DNA of 58,523 bases from an uncultured Clostridia bacterium (GCA_944386195.1 CALXAD010000009.1:1-58523); one strand, 5' to 3'; positions 16,885 through 26,316 are shown, counted from the first letter of the stretch. The notes: generated from the letters alone by a model not told the origin. Made by a program: numbers and translations.

Positions 16885-19227
16885 ATGAAATATATAGATA
16901 AATTTTTAAAAGTATTAAAAACTGATAGAAACACTTTTGCAACATATGTATTAACATTAGTAAGTGTATATTTAGCTGTTGATAGATTAGTTGAAATGTT
17001 ACTTATGATATTTACAGGAGTTTCATATTCTTATTGGGGACCAATAGAATATACTTTTGCTTTAGCTTGTCCTATATTTGCATTCCTGTTCTCTGGGGCA
17101 TCAAAGTTCGCAACATCAAAAGCAAAAAAAGTTACATTGTTTTATGTATATGTAATTGGTCTATATATTATAGCTGTATCAATGTATACACAATGGCTTA
17201 ATATGGGAGCCTGGTTACTATTGTTATCAGTTCCTGGATATGTAGATTTAGTTACAAACTTTTCAGAATTAATAACTCCAGCAATGGTAAGTATTTCTTT
17301 ATATCTACCACTTGTAACTATTTATCCACTATTTAAGAGATTATACTTCGGTGTTCATGATAACAAAGATGAAACTCGTTCTATCTGGGATTATGGTGGA
17401 ATTAGTTTAGCTGATAAGAAAAAAGACCATGGACCATATACTTGTGAAATTTATCTATGTTATAATAGCGAAACAGGAAAGTCTGTTACAATACCTGAAG
17501 AATCTAGATATCAATCATTATTTGTTTGTGGTGGTTCTGGTTCTGGAAAAACAAGTTTAGTATATGAACCATTATTTGCAAGAGATTTAGAGAGAAAATA
17601 CTTCTTCCAAGAAGTCTCAAAAGAAATGGGTTACACGGCATTAAAAACTAATTTGGCCGTTTTAGATGCCCCATATGATAATGAATATTTAAACAAACAC
17701 TTTAATTTAAATATGCTTATTCCTCAAGAGGGAAAAGAATCTTTATATAAAGCTTATATGAAAAAAATGATACTTTCTAGCTTAGGTAGTGATATTACAT
17801 ATAAAAACATTGGTCTTACTTTAATGGCTCCTGATTATGAAGTTATATCTCATATGATTAATGTTTGTAAAAACTTTGGAATTTCATATAACTTAATAGA
17901 CCCAGAAAATCCTAACTCAATGGGATTAAATCCTTTTATTTATAATGATTCTTCAAAAATAGCATCAACAATATCAGCTGTTTTAAAAGCTATGTATAAT
18001 ACAGCTCACAATGATGCCAAAGAAGCATATAAAGAAGATTTCGTTATGCAAGCACTTGAAAATGTAACAATACTTTTAAAAGAAGTTTATCCTGATTTAA
18101 ATGAAGGAAAACTTCCAAACATGGATGATATGTTAAAAATGTTTACAAATTTCGACTTAATAGAAAAAATGTGCATGATTTTAGAACGTAAAATTCAAAA
18201 TGATGAACAAGCTCAAGAAAAATACCAAGTATTATTAACATACTTTAAGAAAAACTTTTATAATGATGGTCCAGGAAGAAAAAGCATGGAAAAATATATC
18301 TACACCATAGTTAGTCAACTAGATAATTTATTACGTATTCCTGGAATAAAACCTATTTTATGTAATAGATATGAAAATGTTAATTTTGATGAAATGCTTG
18401 TCAAGTCACAAGTAACATTTATCTGTACAAGACGTGGTGATTTAGGAGCTGCTGGACATAAAGCATTTGGTTTATTCTTCTTAATTGCAATGCAAGATTC
18501 TGTTTTAAGAAGACCTGGTACAGAAAATTCAAGAGTTCCATACTTTGTTTATATTGATGAATTTGCAGACTTTATTTGTAAAGATACTGAAGCAATGTTT
18601 ACAATGTATAGAAAATATAAAGTTGGTACTACTATTTCAACTCAAAACTTACAACAATTAGAAACTCCTGAATTATCTGTAAATTATAGAAATACAATTC
18701 TATCTAACTGTGCAAATAAAGTATTTACAGGAAATGCAGCATATGATGAACTTGAATGGTGGTCAAGTGAATTTGGAACACACAGAGAATGGACATATGG
18801 AAGTTCTATGGACCTTAAGAAAATGCAATATGACCCTAAATATAGTAGTGTAAAATGGGATTTCGTTGCTTATTTTAAACCTGGTAAACTACAAACTTTA
18901 GGTGCAAAAGATTGTGCATTTAAGGTAAGAGATTCTAGTGGTAAACCAAATGTTGGACCTGGTAAATTAGGCTTCTTAGAATCCAAATATAAAGAACCAC
19001 ATAAAATTAAAACATTTGACTTTGGTAAATATTCAGATGGAGTTACAACAGCATCAGAAGATGATACAAGTGATATTAGAAAAAAATTCAACCCAAAACA
19101 TATTGATTTCAGAGATGATAATAGTGATGAAATAAATCCAATTCAAACAGATACTACAGATTCAAAATACATCTTTGATAATCAAGATGCAATAGTTGTT
19201 AATTTAAGAAAAAAGAAAAAGGAATAG
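16885..19227 (+). CDS. Orphan VirD4/TraG-like coupling ATPase
   Basis: A 780-residue membrane ATPase of the type IV coupling protein family. About four membrane helices fill residues 15-155. Then come Walker A (GGSGSGKT, residues 216-223) and Walker B (YFVYIDEFADF, Asp558-Glu559). The C-terminal part has the TraG-like stretch TISTQNLQQLETPELSVNY. Family members deliver DNA or protein to a secretion channel. No relaxase, VirB4 or other conjugation gene lies nearby, and the gene stands alone beside bofA/yaaL with its own terminator. Its codon use matches its neighbours, which suggests long residence. Confidence 0.82.
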   Translation: MKYIDKFLKVLKTDRNTFATYVLTLVSVYLAVDRLVEMLLMIFTGVSYSYWGPIEYTFALACPIFAFLFSGASKFATSKAKKVTLFYVYVIGLYIIAVSMYTQWLNMGAWLLLLSVPGYVDLVTNFSELITPAMVSISLYLPLVTIYPLFKRLYFGVHDNKDETRSIWDYGGISLADKKKDHGPYTCEIYLCYNSETGKSVTIPEESRYQSLFVCGGSGSGKTSLVYEPLFARDLERKYFFQEVSKEMGYTALKTNLAVLDAPYDNEYLNKHFNLNMLIPQEGKESLYKAYMKKMILSSLGSDITYKNIGLTLMAPDYEVISHMINVCKNFGISYNLIDPENPNSMGLNPFIYNDSSKIASTISAVLKAMYNTAHNDAKEAYKEDFVMQALENVTILLKEVYPDLNEGKLPNMDDMLKMFTNFDLIEKMCMILERKIQNDEQAQEKYQVLLTYFKKNFYNDGPGRKSMEKYIYTIVSQLDNLLRIPGIKPILCNRYENVNFDEMLVKSQVTFICTRRGDLGAAGHKAFGLFFLIAMQDSVLRRPGTENSRVPYFVYIDEFADFICKDTEAMFTMYRKYKVGTTISTQNLQQLETPELSVNYRNTILSNCANKVFTGNAAYDELEWWSSEFGTHREWTYGSSMDLKKMQYDPKYSSVKWDFVAYFKPGKLQTLGAKDCAFKVRDSSGKPNVGPGKLGFLESKYKEPHKIKTFDFGKYSDGVTTASEDDTSDIRKKFNPKHIDFRDDNSDEINPIQTDTTDSKYIFDNQDAIVVNLRKKKKE

Positions 19228-19248
19228 GTATATATATCTATTCCTTTT
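19219..19248. terminator. Bidirectional terminator
   Basis: Stem aaggaatag / ctattcctt between the convergent coupling ATPase and exporter genes. Confidence 0.65.
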
Positions 19249-20101
19249 AAAATTGTACTCCTATCAACTGTAATATGATTCCTGAAATTACACCTATTAC
19301 ATACAATAAAGCCGTAATTTTAAGATTTTCTTTAATCCCCTTATTCATTTTAAATAAAACCGCAAGTCCTATTCCAGTTCCAGCTAACAATCCTGAAATC
19401 ATAGTAGCTACTGGTATGACATTTTCTACATATAACTGAGTTAATATAACAGATGATGCACAATTCGGTATTAATCCAATTATACTTGCAAGTACAGGAC
19501 CAAGTATTGGATTTATCCTAACAAAATTTGCAATATTATCTTCCCCTATAAAATGAATAAGTATATTTATTATAAATGTTATAATTATTATAAATACAAA
19601 TATATTCAATGTATGTTTTAATGCTGATTTAAAAATACCATGTTCACAATGACAATGTTCTTTTTCACATAAGTCTATTATTCTTTCTTCTTCATCGTTT
19701 TCTTTATTCTTTCTTCTTATAATAAAATCAATTATAAATCCTGCAATTATTGCAATTACTAATTTAATTCCTAATATTGATAATATGGTTGTAATCGGTG
19801 CTCCTTCTGATAATAATATCGGAATCATTTCATCCGAAGTTGCAAGATACACTGAAATCAAAGTACCTAGTGTTATTATTCTTGTTGCATATAAATTTGT
19901 CGCTGCAACTGAAAAACCACATTGTGGAATTGTACCTAGCAAACCACCTATTACTGGTCCATATTTTCCAGATTTTTTAATTGTATTTTTTAATTTGTCA
20001 CTTGTTTTATGTTCTATATATTCCATTATTAAATATGTAATAAATAAAAATGGTAATAACTTTATACTATCAATTAAAGTTTCTTCTATAATCTCTATCA
20101 T
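19247..20101 (-). CDS. Putative 10-TM heavy-metal exporter (ArsP_2 family)
   Basis: A 284-residue polytopic membrane protein matching the ArsP_2 family, often annotated as a putative manganese or heavy-metal transporter. Two related halves each carry a signature: GTIPQCGFSVAATNLYATR near residue 60 and GLIPNCASSVILTQLYVEN near 215. A cytoplasmic loop is rich in His and Cys (CEKEHCHCEHG), plausibly metal-binding. No yybP-ykoY-type riboswitch is visible upstream. The transported ion is not determined by the sequence. Confidence 0.78.
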   Translation of the reverse strand: MIEIIEETLIDSIKLLPFLFITYLIMEYIEHKTSDKLKNTIKKSGKYGPVIGGLLGTIPQCGFSVAATNLYATRIITLGTLISVYLATSDEMIPILLSEGAPITTILSILGIKLVIAIIAGFIIDFIIRRKNKENDEEERIIDLCEKEHCHCEHGIFKSALKHTLNIFVFIIIITFIINILIHFIGEDNIANFVRINPILGPVLASIIGLIPNCASSVILTQLYVENVIPVATMISGLLAGTGIGLAVLFKMNKGIKENLKITALLYVIGVISGIILQLIGVQF

Positions 20102-20215
20102 CTTTTCCTCCTAATTATTTTTTATAATAACATGGAACATTTAAAAAGTAAAGTTTAAGCAAACAATATTTATAATTACTTAATTTAAGATGTTAATTAA
20201 GCAAATATTAATATT

Positions 20216-20251
20216 AAAGTGAGAAATAGCATTAAATCCATTTCTCACTTT
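20216..20251 (-). terminator. Hairpin downstream of an unknown gene
   Basis: A 12-bp inverted repeat (aaagtgagaaat / atttctcacttt) with a T-rich tract on the minus strand, probably ending the 20316-20741 transcript. Confidence 0.55.
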
Positions 20252-20315
20252 AGCGCTATAATATAACACTTTTATTTAGGCAATGGTTTTCTTGCTCTGA
20301 CTAGTAGTATTTCTA

Positions 20316-20741
20316 CTAAATCTTAGTAAATAGCACATCCCTTGGATTCTCGCGCCGGTCCATAATGATGACATCATCATTATGGGTAATTTTATACGCC
20401 CACTCCAAATTAGTGCTCAACTTTTCAAGCATCAACTTGAAATTGCTATTTTTATCCATAAAGTCAGGGAACAAAATAAAACATGTTTCTGATTTTAGAA
20501 ACTCCTTCATAAGATTATAAGATAATTCTTTAATATGGCATGAACCATCTAATAAAAGCCTACTCTTTTCATTGAGATTGCTCGGTACATAATTCTTGAT
20601 TTTCATCTCTTGCATCAAATATTCTCTACAAGAAAGTTCAATCTCAAACCAAGAATATTCATGTAAGCAGTAATCATCACTAAAAGAAACAATAGGGTTT
20701 CCATTAGACTTCATACCACATATTAATATATCAATAACCAT
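20316..20741 (-). CDS. Hypothetical protein with atypical codon use
   Basis: I do not recognise this 141-residue protein. It has no obvious membrane segment, and acidic and aromatic residues are frequent (VSFSDDYCLHEYSWFEIELS). The ATG at 20741 has an AAAGGA site. Its codons (GAC, CGC, CGG, CTC) are unlike most neighbours, suggesting transfer. It holds the only in-frame CGG I found that is not an obvious frameshift point: gac-cgg-cgc near the C-terminus, at 20355-20357. If that CGG also shifted, the protein would end in about 27 other residues. It appears to be a single-gene cassette. Confidence 0.55.
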   Translation of the reverse strand: MVIDILICGMKSNGNPIVSFSDDYCLHEYSWFEIELSCREYLMQEMKIKNYVPSNLNEKSRLLLDGSCHIKELSYNLMKEFLKSETCFILFPDFMDKNSNFKLMLEKLSTNLEWAYKITHNDDVIIMDRRENPRDVLFTKI

Positions 20742-20951
20742 TATTATCCTTTCTAAATTTGATAACATTATTTTATATTATATATGACAAAAGAAAAAAA
20801 TATTCTCCTTTTTTAATTGCCTAATATATATTTGCAACAGTATATATTATAGCACATTTATTAATAATACTCAAATAATAAAAGACACTACTTTTGTAAT
20901 GTCTTATAAGTACTTTAGTTTCAAATTAAATTGTAGAACTATTATTTTCTT

Positions 20952-21548
20952 CTAACATCTTCTTCCATATCTTCCGCATATACAACCTGTTCTTCCATTA
21001 TCATTACTATTTGGTATTACATTAATTCTTGCAGTTACACCATTTGTAGTTGAAACATTGCTACAATTATTATTATCATTATTGCAGTCATTATTATCTG
21101 AACAACTACAATTACAATTACCATTTCCATTATTTGAACTAATAGTTAACAAATCATTATTAGTCCCATTACATCCATTACTAGATATTGTAAGTAAATT
21201 ACCATTTTCAAGATTTCCACATCTACTATTTATAGTAAGTAACTCGTTATTATTAGAATTATTATTGCAACCACAATTACAATCACAGCCACATTTATAA
21301 TTATTTTCCCTTATTCTTCTTAAGATTTTACATATAAAGCAAACAATCACAGCTGTTATAAAACTAATTATTGTATAAATAATTGTTGCTATTAAAAAAT
21401 TAATATTATTAATAATAAATGTTACAATTAGAAATATTGAAAATATAATTGCAGCAACTAACGGAGGACATTTTAAAATTTTTTGTAATGCTATTGAAAT
21501 TATAATAGTTGCAATGGGTAATGCAAAAAATATTAGTAAAACATTCAT
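20952..21548 (-). CDS. DUF2651-like membrane domain with Asn/Cys-rich tail
   Basis: A 198-residue protein in two parts. Residues 1-72 form three hydrophobic helices and resemble DUF2651 (B. subtilis YbeF). From about residue 83 the protein becomes a low-complexity tail of Asn, Cys, Gly and Ser. The tail carries three spaced copies of LLTI (NNELLTINS, NGNLLTISS, NNDLLTISS) and ends in GCICGRYGRRC. Cys- and Asn-rich tails are common in spore-coat and surface proteins, but that role is inference. It stands alone. Confidence 0.6.
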   Translation of the reverse strand: MNVLLIFFALPIATIIISIALQKILKCPPLVAAIIFSIFLIVTFIINNINFLIATIIYTIISFITAVIVCFICKILRRIRENNYKCGCDCNCGCNNNSNNNELLTINSRCGNLENGNLLTISSNGCNGTNNDLLTISSNNGNGNCNCSCSDNNDCNNDNNNCSNVSTTNGVTARINVIPNSNDNGRTGCICGRYGRRC

Positions 21549-21615
21549 ATTCTTTCTCTCCTTTATGTTTTACTATATTTTATGCAAATTTATTTTTTTG
21601 GTTAACAAAATATCT

Positions 21616-22357
21616 TTATTTATATTCTACTCTTAGTAAATATAATCCTTGTGGAGGTAAAGTTTTTCCTGCTTTTTGCCTATCTTTTGATTCAATAATA
21701 TCTTTAATATCCTCTGGTTCTATTTTTCCTAAACCAACATCAACTAATGTTCCACTAATTATTCTAACCATATTGTATAAAAATCCGCTTCCAGTTAATT
21801 CTATATAAATTCTATCATTTGGCATTTTAATTACTTCTGCTTTATAAATTGTTCTTACACTACTTTTACTACTAGTTCCACTTGCTTTAAAAGCTTTAAA
21901 GTCATGTTCTCCTTCAAAATATTTAACTGCTTGTTTCATCTTTTCTATATTTAATTTCATTGGGATTTGGGTTTCTAATCTACGATAAATTGCTGTTCCA
22001 TATTTTGAATTATTAATAATATATCTATAAGTTTTTTGTTTACAACTTAATCTACTATTAAAACTTTCATCTACTTCTTCTGCATTCTGAATTTTTATAG
22101 AATGTTTTAGATTACTATTTATTGCAATAGGAAATTTATCTACTGGAAGATTAGAATTAGTTTTAAAATTAGCTACCTGAGCAATTGCGTGTACTCCTCT
22201 ATCTGTTCTACCAGATGCAATTAAATTTACTTCCTCACCTGTTATTTTTTCAATTGCTTTTTCTATTGTTCCTTGTATATTTAATCTATCAGGTTGCTTT
22301 TGCCAACCGATTAAATTCACTTCCATCATATTCTATTGTTAATTTTATATTCCTCAT
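21616..22357 (-). CDS. truA: tRNA pseudouridine synthase TruA, read through a +1 frameshift
   Basis: TruA makes pseudouridine at tRNA positions 38-40. The ATG at 22357 follows AAGGAG. The zero frame gives the family N-terminus IKLTIEYDGSEFN, then CGG and a stop six codons later. Skipping one C (complement of G22309) continues as GWQKQPDRLNIQG, including the near-invariant GWQ. It goes on to the catalytic Asp52 in SGRTDRGVHA, for 246 residues in all. An alternative ATG at 22329 in the second frame would lose the first strand and the YDG motif. The gene ends the cdaA operon. Confidence 0.9.
22306..22312 (-). other. +1 frameshift site AAT-C-GGT in truA
   Basis: Codon 16 is AAT and the next zero-frame codon is CGG. 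Dropping the C gives GGT for Gly17 of the GWQ motif. Confidence 0.85.
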
Positions 22358-22378
22358 AATTACTCCTTTTTTATAATA

Positions 22379-22402
22379 GAAAAGTCGCTTAAGAAAGCGA
22401 CC
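22379..22402 (-). terminator. Hairpin between cdaA and truA
   Basis: GGTCGCTTTCTTAAGCGACT followed by TTTTC on the minus strand directly after cdaA. It may attenuate transcription into truA. Confidence 0.6.
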
Positions 22403-22404
22403 AA

Positions 22405-23364
22405 TTATTCTTCTTTATCTTCTTTTTTATTTTCCTTGTTTTCTCTTTTTTCTTCTTTTTTATCTTTTTTTATTCTTTCTTTTATTTGTTTTATTCTATT
22501 TTTTCTTTCCTTCTTTTCCACTGCAAAACGTTTAGTTACTATATTGCTAATTAATATTTTCTTTAATACATCTTCTCTTACATCTGCAATTAATGTTCCA
22601 TCTTTTGCAACTGATATCTTTCCAGTCTCTTCTGAAACTACTACAACTATACTATCAGATTCTTTTGAAATTCCTATTGCCGCTCTATGTCTTGTTCCTA
22701 ATTCTTTTGCAATATCCTTGTCATCAGCAAGTGGTAAAACACAAGCTGCTGCTGCTATTTTATTTCCTGATATTACAACTGCTCCATCATGTAGAGGAGT
22801 TTTAGGTTGAAATATATTAACAAGTAATTGAGGTGAAACATCAGCATTCATTGGTATTCCTGTTGCTATTATATCTTGTATTTTTATATCTCTTTCGATT
22901 ACTATTAGAGCTCCAGTTTTTGTTTTTGCAAGCTCTGTTGCTGCAATTACTACTTTATATACATCTTCTTTAGTCCTTGTTGCTAAATCTTTATCAATAC
23001 CAAAGAACTTAGTTAATTTATTTGTTCCAAGTTGTTCTAATGCACGTCTTAATTCTGGCTGGAATATTACAATAATTGCAATAACTCCTAAGTTCATAAT
23101 TCCTGTTAAAATCCAGTTTAATATCTTCAAATTTAAAAGCCCACTAACCCATGTTGCAACAATTAATAGAGCTATTCCTTTTATTAATTGCCATGCCCTT
23201 GAACCTCTAACAATCTTAAAAAAACAATATAATAAAAATATTACTATTGTTAAATCTAAAATTAAAGTTACTAACTCAAATGGATTTTCTTGCAAAGACT
23301 TTATATATGCTACTATATTTTCTGTATAAAAATTTTCCCAATTCATTCCAAAATCTATTACCAT
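22405..23364 (-). CDS. cdaA: Diadenylate cyclase CdaA
   Basis: Membrane diadenylate cyclase that makes c-di-AMP from two ATP, controlling potassium and osmotic balance. The 319-residue protein has about three N-terminal membrane helices and a DisA_N catalytic domain with LHDGAVVI and GTRHRAAIG, which bind ATP and metal. A long charged tail of Lys and Glu follows. An AGGAG site precedes the ATG at 23364. A 44-residue membrane protein gene lies 19 bp upstream and truA downstream. No CdaR-like partner is next to it here. Confidence 0.93.
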   Translation of the reverse strand: MVIDFGMNWENFYTENIVAYIKSLQENPFELVTLILDLTIVIFLLYCFFKIVRGSRAWQLIKGIALLIVATWVSGLLNLKILNWILTGIMNLGVIAIIVIFQPELRRALEQLGTNKLTKFFGIDKDLATRTKEDVYKVVIAATELAKTKTGALIVIERDIKIQDIIATGIPMNADVSPQLLVNIFQPKTPLHDGAVVISGNKIAAAACVLPLADDKDIAKELGTRHRAAIGISKESDSIVVVVSEETGKISVAKDGTLIADVREDVLKKILISNIVTKRFAVEKKERKNRIKQIKERIKKDKKEEKRENKENKKEDKEE

Positions 23365-23383
23365 ATATTTCTCCTACTTTTCA

Positions 23384-23518
23384 TTAGACTAAAACAAATA
23401 AAAGTGTTGCTGCAACTCCTGCAACCATTAATAAAGCAAGAATACCTGCTGTTATTTTTATAAATATTTGTCCTTTTTCATATCTTCTTTTTGCTGGATT
23501 TACTTCTTTTTTCTTCAT
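23384..23518 (-). CDS. Small single-pass membrane protein
   Basis: A 44-residue protein with a basic N-terminus (MKKKEVNPAKRRYEKGQ) and one hydrophobic helix of about 23 residues (ILALLMVAGVAATLLFVLV). An AAAGGATG site lies well placed before the ATG. It sits 19 bp upstream of cdaA on the same strand, so it is probably co-transcribed. Function unknown; a small partner of CdaA is possible but unproven. Confidence 0.65.
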   Translation of the reverse strand: MKKKEVNPAKRRYEKGQIFIKITAGILALLMVAGVAATLLFVLV

Positions 23519-23604
23519 TTTTATCATCCTTTCGTATTTCTCTTATAATATTATACCATAATATTTAATTTTTTCAATTACTTATATTTATTTTCCTAAT
23601 ATTC

Positions 23605-24909
23605 CTATTTTATTATATTTATTATTGTTTTCTTAACTTCAGGCTTTTCCTTTCTTATTTTTATTATTTCATTTAAACTTTCTTTTGCTGTTTCTAATTG
23701 TTCTGATTTGTTTACATGTAAATATCCTAAAACTTCACTTTTATCTACAAAATCTCCAACCTTTTTTTCAAAAATAATTCCTACTGTTTTATCTATTTTA
23801 TCCTCTTTCTCAATTCTTCCTGCACCTAAACTACATACTAAATTTCCTATTTTTTTAGCATCCATTTCACAAATATATCCTTCTTCTTCACTATAAATAG
23901 GTTCTATATATTTTGAAGTTTCAAAATTATCTAAATCTGATATATAACTAGTATCTCCACCTTGAGCTTTTACTAATTCTATAAATTTTTCATATCCTTT
24001 TCCATTTACTAAATTCATTTCCAAAATATCTTTTGCTTCTTCTACATTTTTTGTTATTCCTGCAAACATCAACATATATGCACCCAATTCTAATACTACA
24101 TCTTTTACATCCTCAGCAATATGCCCTTGAAGTGCTTTTACTGCTTCTTTTACTTCTAACAAGTTACCTACACTATATCCTAAAGGTTCATCCATATTTG
24201 TTAATATACATACCGTTTCCTTACCTGCTAAACTTCCTATTTTTATCATCTCATCTGCTAACATCTTAGCCGATTTTTCATCTTTCATAAAAGCACCTTT
24301 TCCAACTGTTACATCTATTACAATTTTATCTGCTCCACTTGCAATTTTCTTACTCATTATACTAGATGCAATTAAAGGTATACTTTCTACACATGAAATA
24401 GCATCCCTTAATTCATATATTTTCTTATCTGCCGGTGCCAAATTTAAACTCTGTGATATCATGCTTATTCCTATATTCTTTACATTATTAATAAATTCTT
24501 TGACCTCTAAATTAGTTCTATATCCAGGAATTGACTCTAATTTATCCGCAGTTCCTCCTGTAAATCCTAAACCTCTTCCAGACATTTTAGCAACAGTTAC
24601 TCCACATGATGCAACTAATGGAAGTAATATCAAAGATACTTTATCTCCAACTCCTCCTGTTGAATGTTTATCTACTATTACTTTATTTAATTCTTTCAAA
24701 TCTAATACTTCCCCAGAATTAGCCATTGCTAAAGTTAAATTTACAATTTCTTCATCTGTCATTCCTTTTATATATATTGCCATAATTAATGCTGCTACTT
24801 GATAATCTGCAATTTCACCTTTAGTATATCCATTTATAAAAAACTCTATTTCTTCTTTCGTTAAACTTTTTCCATCCCTCTTTTTAGCAATTATATCTAA
24901 AATAGTCAT
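23605..24909 (-). CDS. pdp: Pyrimidine-nucleoside phosphorylase
   Basis: Reversible phosphorolysis of uridine and thymidine to the base and (deoxy)ribose-1-phosphate for salvage. The 434-residue protein has the family motif KHSTGGVGDKVSLILLPLVAS, the phosphate-binding SGRGLGFTGGTADKLE, and a C-terminal PYNP domain. It lies in a minus-strand run after rnhB (73 bp). Length and motifs are complete. Confidence 0.95.
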   Translation of the reverse strand: MTILDIIAKKRDGKSLTKEEIEFFINGYTKGEIADYQVAALIMAIYIKGMTDEEIVNLTLAMANSGEVLDLKELNKVIVDKHSTGGVGDKVSLILLPLVASCGVTVAKMSGRGLGFTGGTADKLESIPGYRTNLEVKEFINNVKNIGISMISQSLNLAPADKKIYELRDAISCVESIPLIASSIMSKKIASGADKIVIDVTVGKGAFMKDEKSAKMLADEMIKIGSLAGKETVCILTNMDEPLGYSVGNLLEVKEAVKALQGHIAEDVKDVVLELGAYMLMFAGITKNVEEAKDILEMNLVNGKGYEKFIELVKAQGGDTSYISDLDNFETSKYIEPIYSEEEGYICEMDAKKIGNLVCSLGAGRIEKEDKIDKTVGIIFEKKVGDFVDKSEVLGYLHVNKSEQLETAKESLNEIIKIRKEKPEVKKTIINIIK

Positions 24910-24982
24910 ATATTTTTTATTTTTCTCCTTCCTGTGTTTTTATTAATATTATATATTTTTTCATTTAAATTATTTACGTATA

Positions 24983-25609
24983 TTAAATAAAATGTGTTGT
25001 AAATGTTCTTCTATGTATTGGACAAAGTCCATATTTCTTTATTGCTTCAATATGTTTAGCTGTTCCATATCCTTTGTTTGATAAAAATCCATATTCAGGA
25101 TATATTTCATCCCATTGCCTCATTATTCTATCCCTTGTAACTTTAGCTAAAATTGATGCTGCAGCTATATTATAACATTTGGCATCTCCTTTTATTATAG
25201 CTTCATAAGGAATTCCTCTTGTATTTATATGTTCTAATGCATCAACTATTATTAAATCTGGTTTTACATCTAAACCGTCAACAACTTCTGTTACTCCCTT
25301 TTTTGTTGCATTTAATATATTTATATCATCTATTACATTTTGGTCTATTACTGCAATTGAATAACTAATTGCTTCATCTCTTATTTTATCATATAACATT
25401 TCTCTTCTTTTTTCTGTTACTTTTTTTGAATCATTTACAAATTCTATCATTGAATCCTTAGGCATAATAACCCCAGCTACAACAACAGGACCTGCTAGAG
25501 GTCCTCTTCCTGCTTCATCTATTCCACATATATTTTGAAATCCTTTATTATATAAATCTTTTTCTATTTCCTTTAGTTTTGTTAATCTTTCTATTTCCTT
25601 TTCTTTCAT
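24983..25609 (-). CDS. rnhB: Ribonuclease HII
   Basis: RNase HII removes ribonucleotides from DNA and RNA-DNA hybrids. The 208-residue protein shows the active-site block GIDEAGRGPLAGPVV with the Asp-Glu pair, the later DALEHI segment and the C-terminal SNKGYGTAKHIEAIKKYG. It follows the pilin-like gene by 11 bp, so the two are probably co-transcribed. Confidence 0.96.
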   Translation of the reverse strand: MKEKEIERLTKLKEIEKDLYNKGFQNICGIDEAGRGPLAGPVVVAGVIMPKDSMIEFVNDSKKVTEKRREMLYDKIRDEAISYSIAVIDQNVIDDINILNATKKGVTEVVDGLDVKPDLIIVDALEHINTRGIPYEAIIKGDAKCYNIAAASILAKVTRDRIMRQWDEIYPEYGFLSNKGYGTAKHIEAIKKYGLCPIHRRTFTTHFI

Positions 25610-25620
25610 TTTTATTCCTT

Positions 25621-26142
25621 CTATTCTTCTATACTTTCTATTTCTGTTAATGAATATTTCCCATCATATCCTAATGTATTATATACTTCTACAGTTGCAT
25701 TTACATCATCAAATTGTACTAAATAATATTCTCCTTCTTCTAATTCTATATTATCTAATCCCCACTCATTCATTGCTTCACTAGTTACTTCATAGCATTC
25801 TGATACAGGAATACTAGATGGCGCTGATATATTAGTTGCCTTTTCTAGTTTTGCTCCTTCTACATATACTTCTTGTTCTGCTGTGTCCTTTTTACCTTGA
25901 TAACCTTCTTCTTCTGGTTTTACTAGTCCTATTTTAAAATTTACTTCTTCAACTAAACCTTTTGCTTTTGCCTCTATTAATAACATATTTGTTTTTAATT
26001 CTTCTAATTGTGCTTCTTTTATTGTATCTTTTCCTGTATACACAGCAATACTTGCAATTATTAACATTACAACAATTGTTATTACTAATGCTACTAAAGT
26101 TATTCCCTTATTTTCTTTTAACATCTTTTGCATTTCTTTCAC
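25621..26142 (-). CDS. Prepilin-like protein with N-terminal methylation motif
   Basis: A 173-residue pilin-like protein. It has a short basic leader, the prepilin peptidase site before GITLVALVITIVVMLIIAS, and a hydrophobic helix followed by the coiled-coil KEAQLEELKTNMLLIEAKAKGL. The C-terminal domain is acidic and unrecognised. Such single pilin-like genes are common in clostridial genomes. No pilus assembly genes are nearby. The second such leader in this window, at 56823-58037, is degenerate by comparison. Confidence 0.75.
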   Translation of the reverse strand: MKEMQKMLKENKGITLVALVITIVVMLIIASIAVYTGKDTIKEAQLEELKTNMLLIEAKAKGLVEEVNFKIGLVKPEEEGYQGKKDTAEQEVYVEGAKLEKATNISAPSSIPVSECYEVTSEAMNEWGLDNIELEEGEYYLVQFDDVNATVEVYNTLGYDGKYSLTEIESIEE

Positions 26143-26316
26143 CCTTTACTTATATTTTTATATATTATATATTCTTAAAGCTTGTTTTTCAATAGGAAAC
26201 AAAAATTTAATAACTTAAAATTTTCTAATTTCTTTCACAAAATATTCACAAACCTATTGTATTATATCATCAGATTAGGATATTATAGATAAAAGATTAT
26301 TAGGAGGTCTTATAAA

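Noticed and set aside
17341..17360. TCGGT in the coupling ATPase as another shift site
   Set aside because: It is read ttc-ggt (Phe-Gly), so CGG is not in frame. The protein is continuous.
20102..20315. A manganese (yybP-ykoY) riboswitch upstream of the metal exporter
   Set aside because: I looked for the conserved loops in the leader and did not find them.
20358..20384. A 12-bp-arm inverted repeat (ccataatgatga / tcatcattatgg) as an operator or terminator
   Set aside because: It lies inside a coding region and arises from codons for HNDDVIIMD; no T-run follows.
21616..22329. truA starting at the ATG at 22329
   Set aside because: This loses the first strand and the YDG motif, which are encoded in the zero frame right upstream behind a strong ribosome site.
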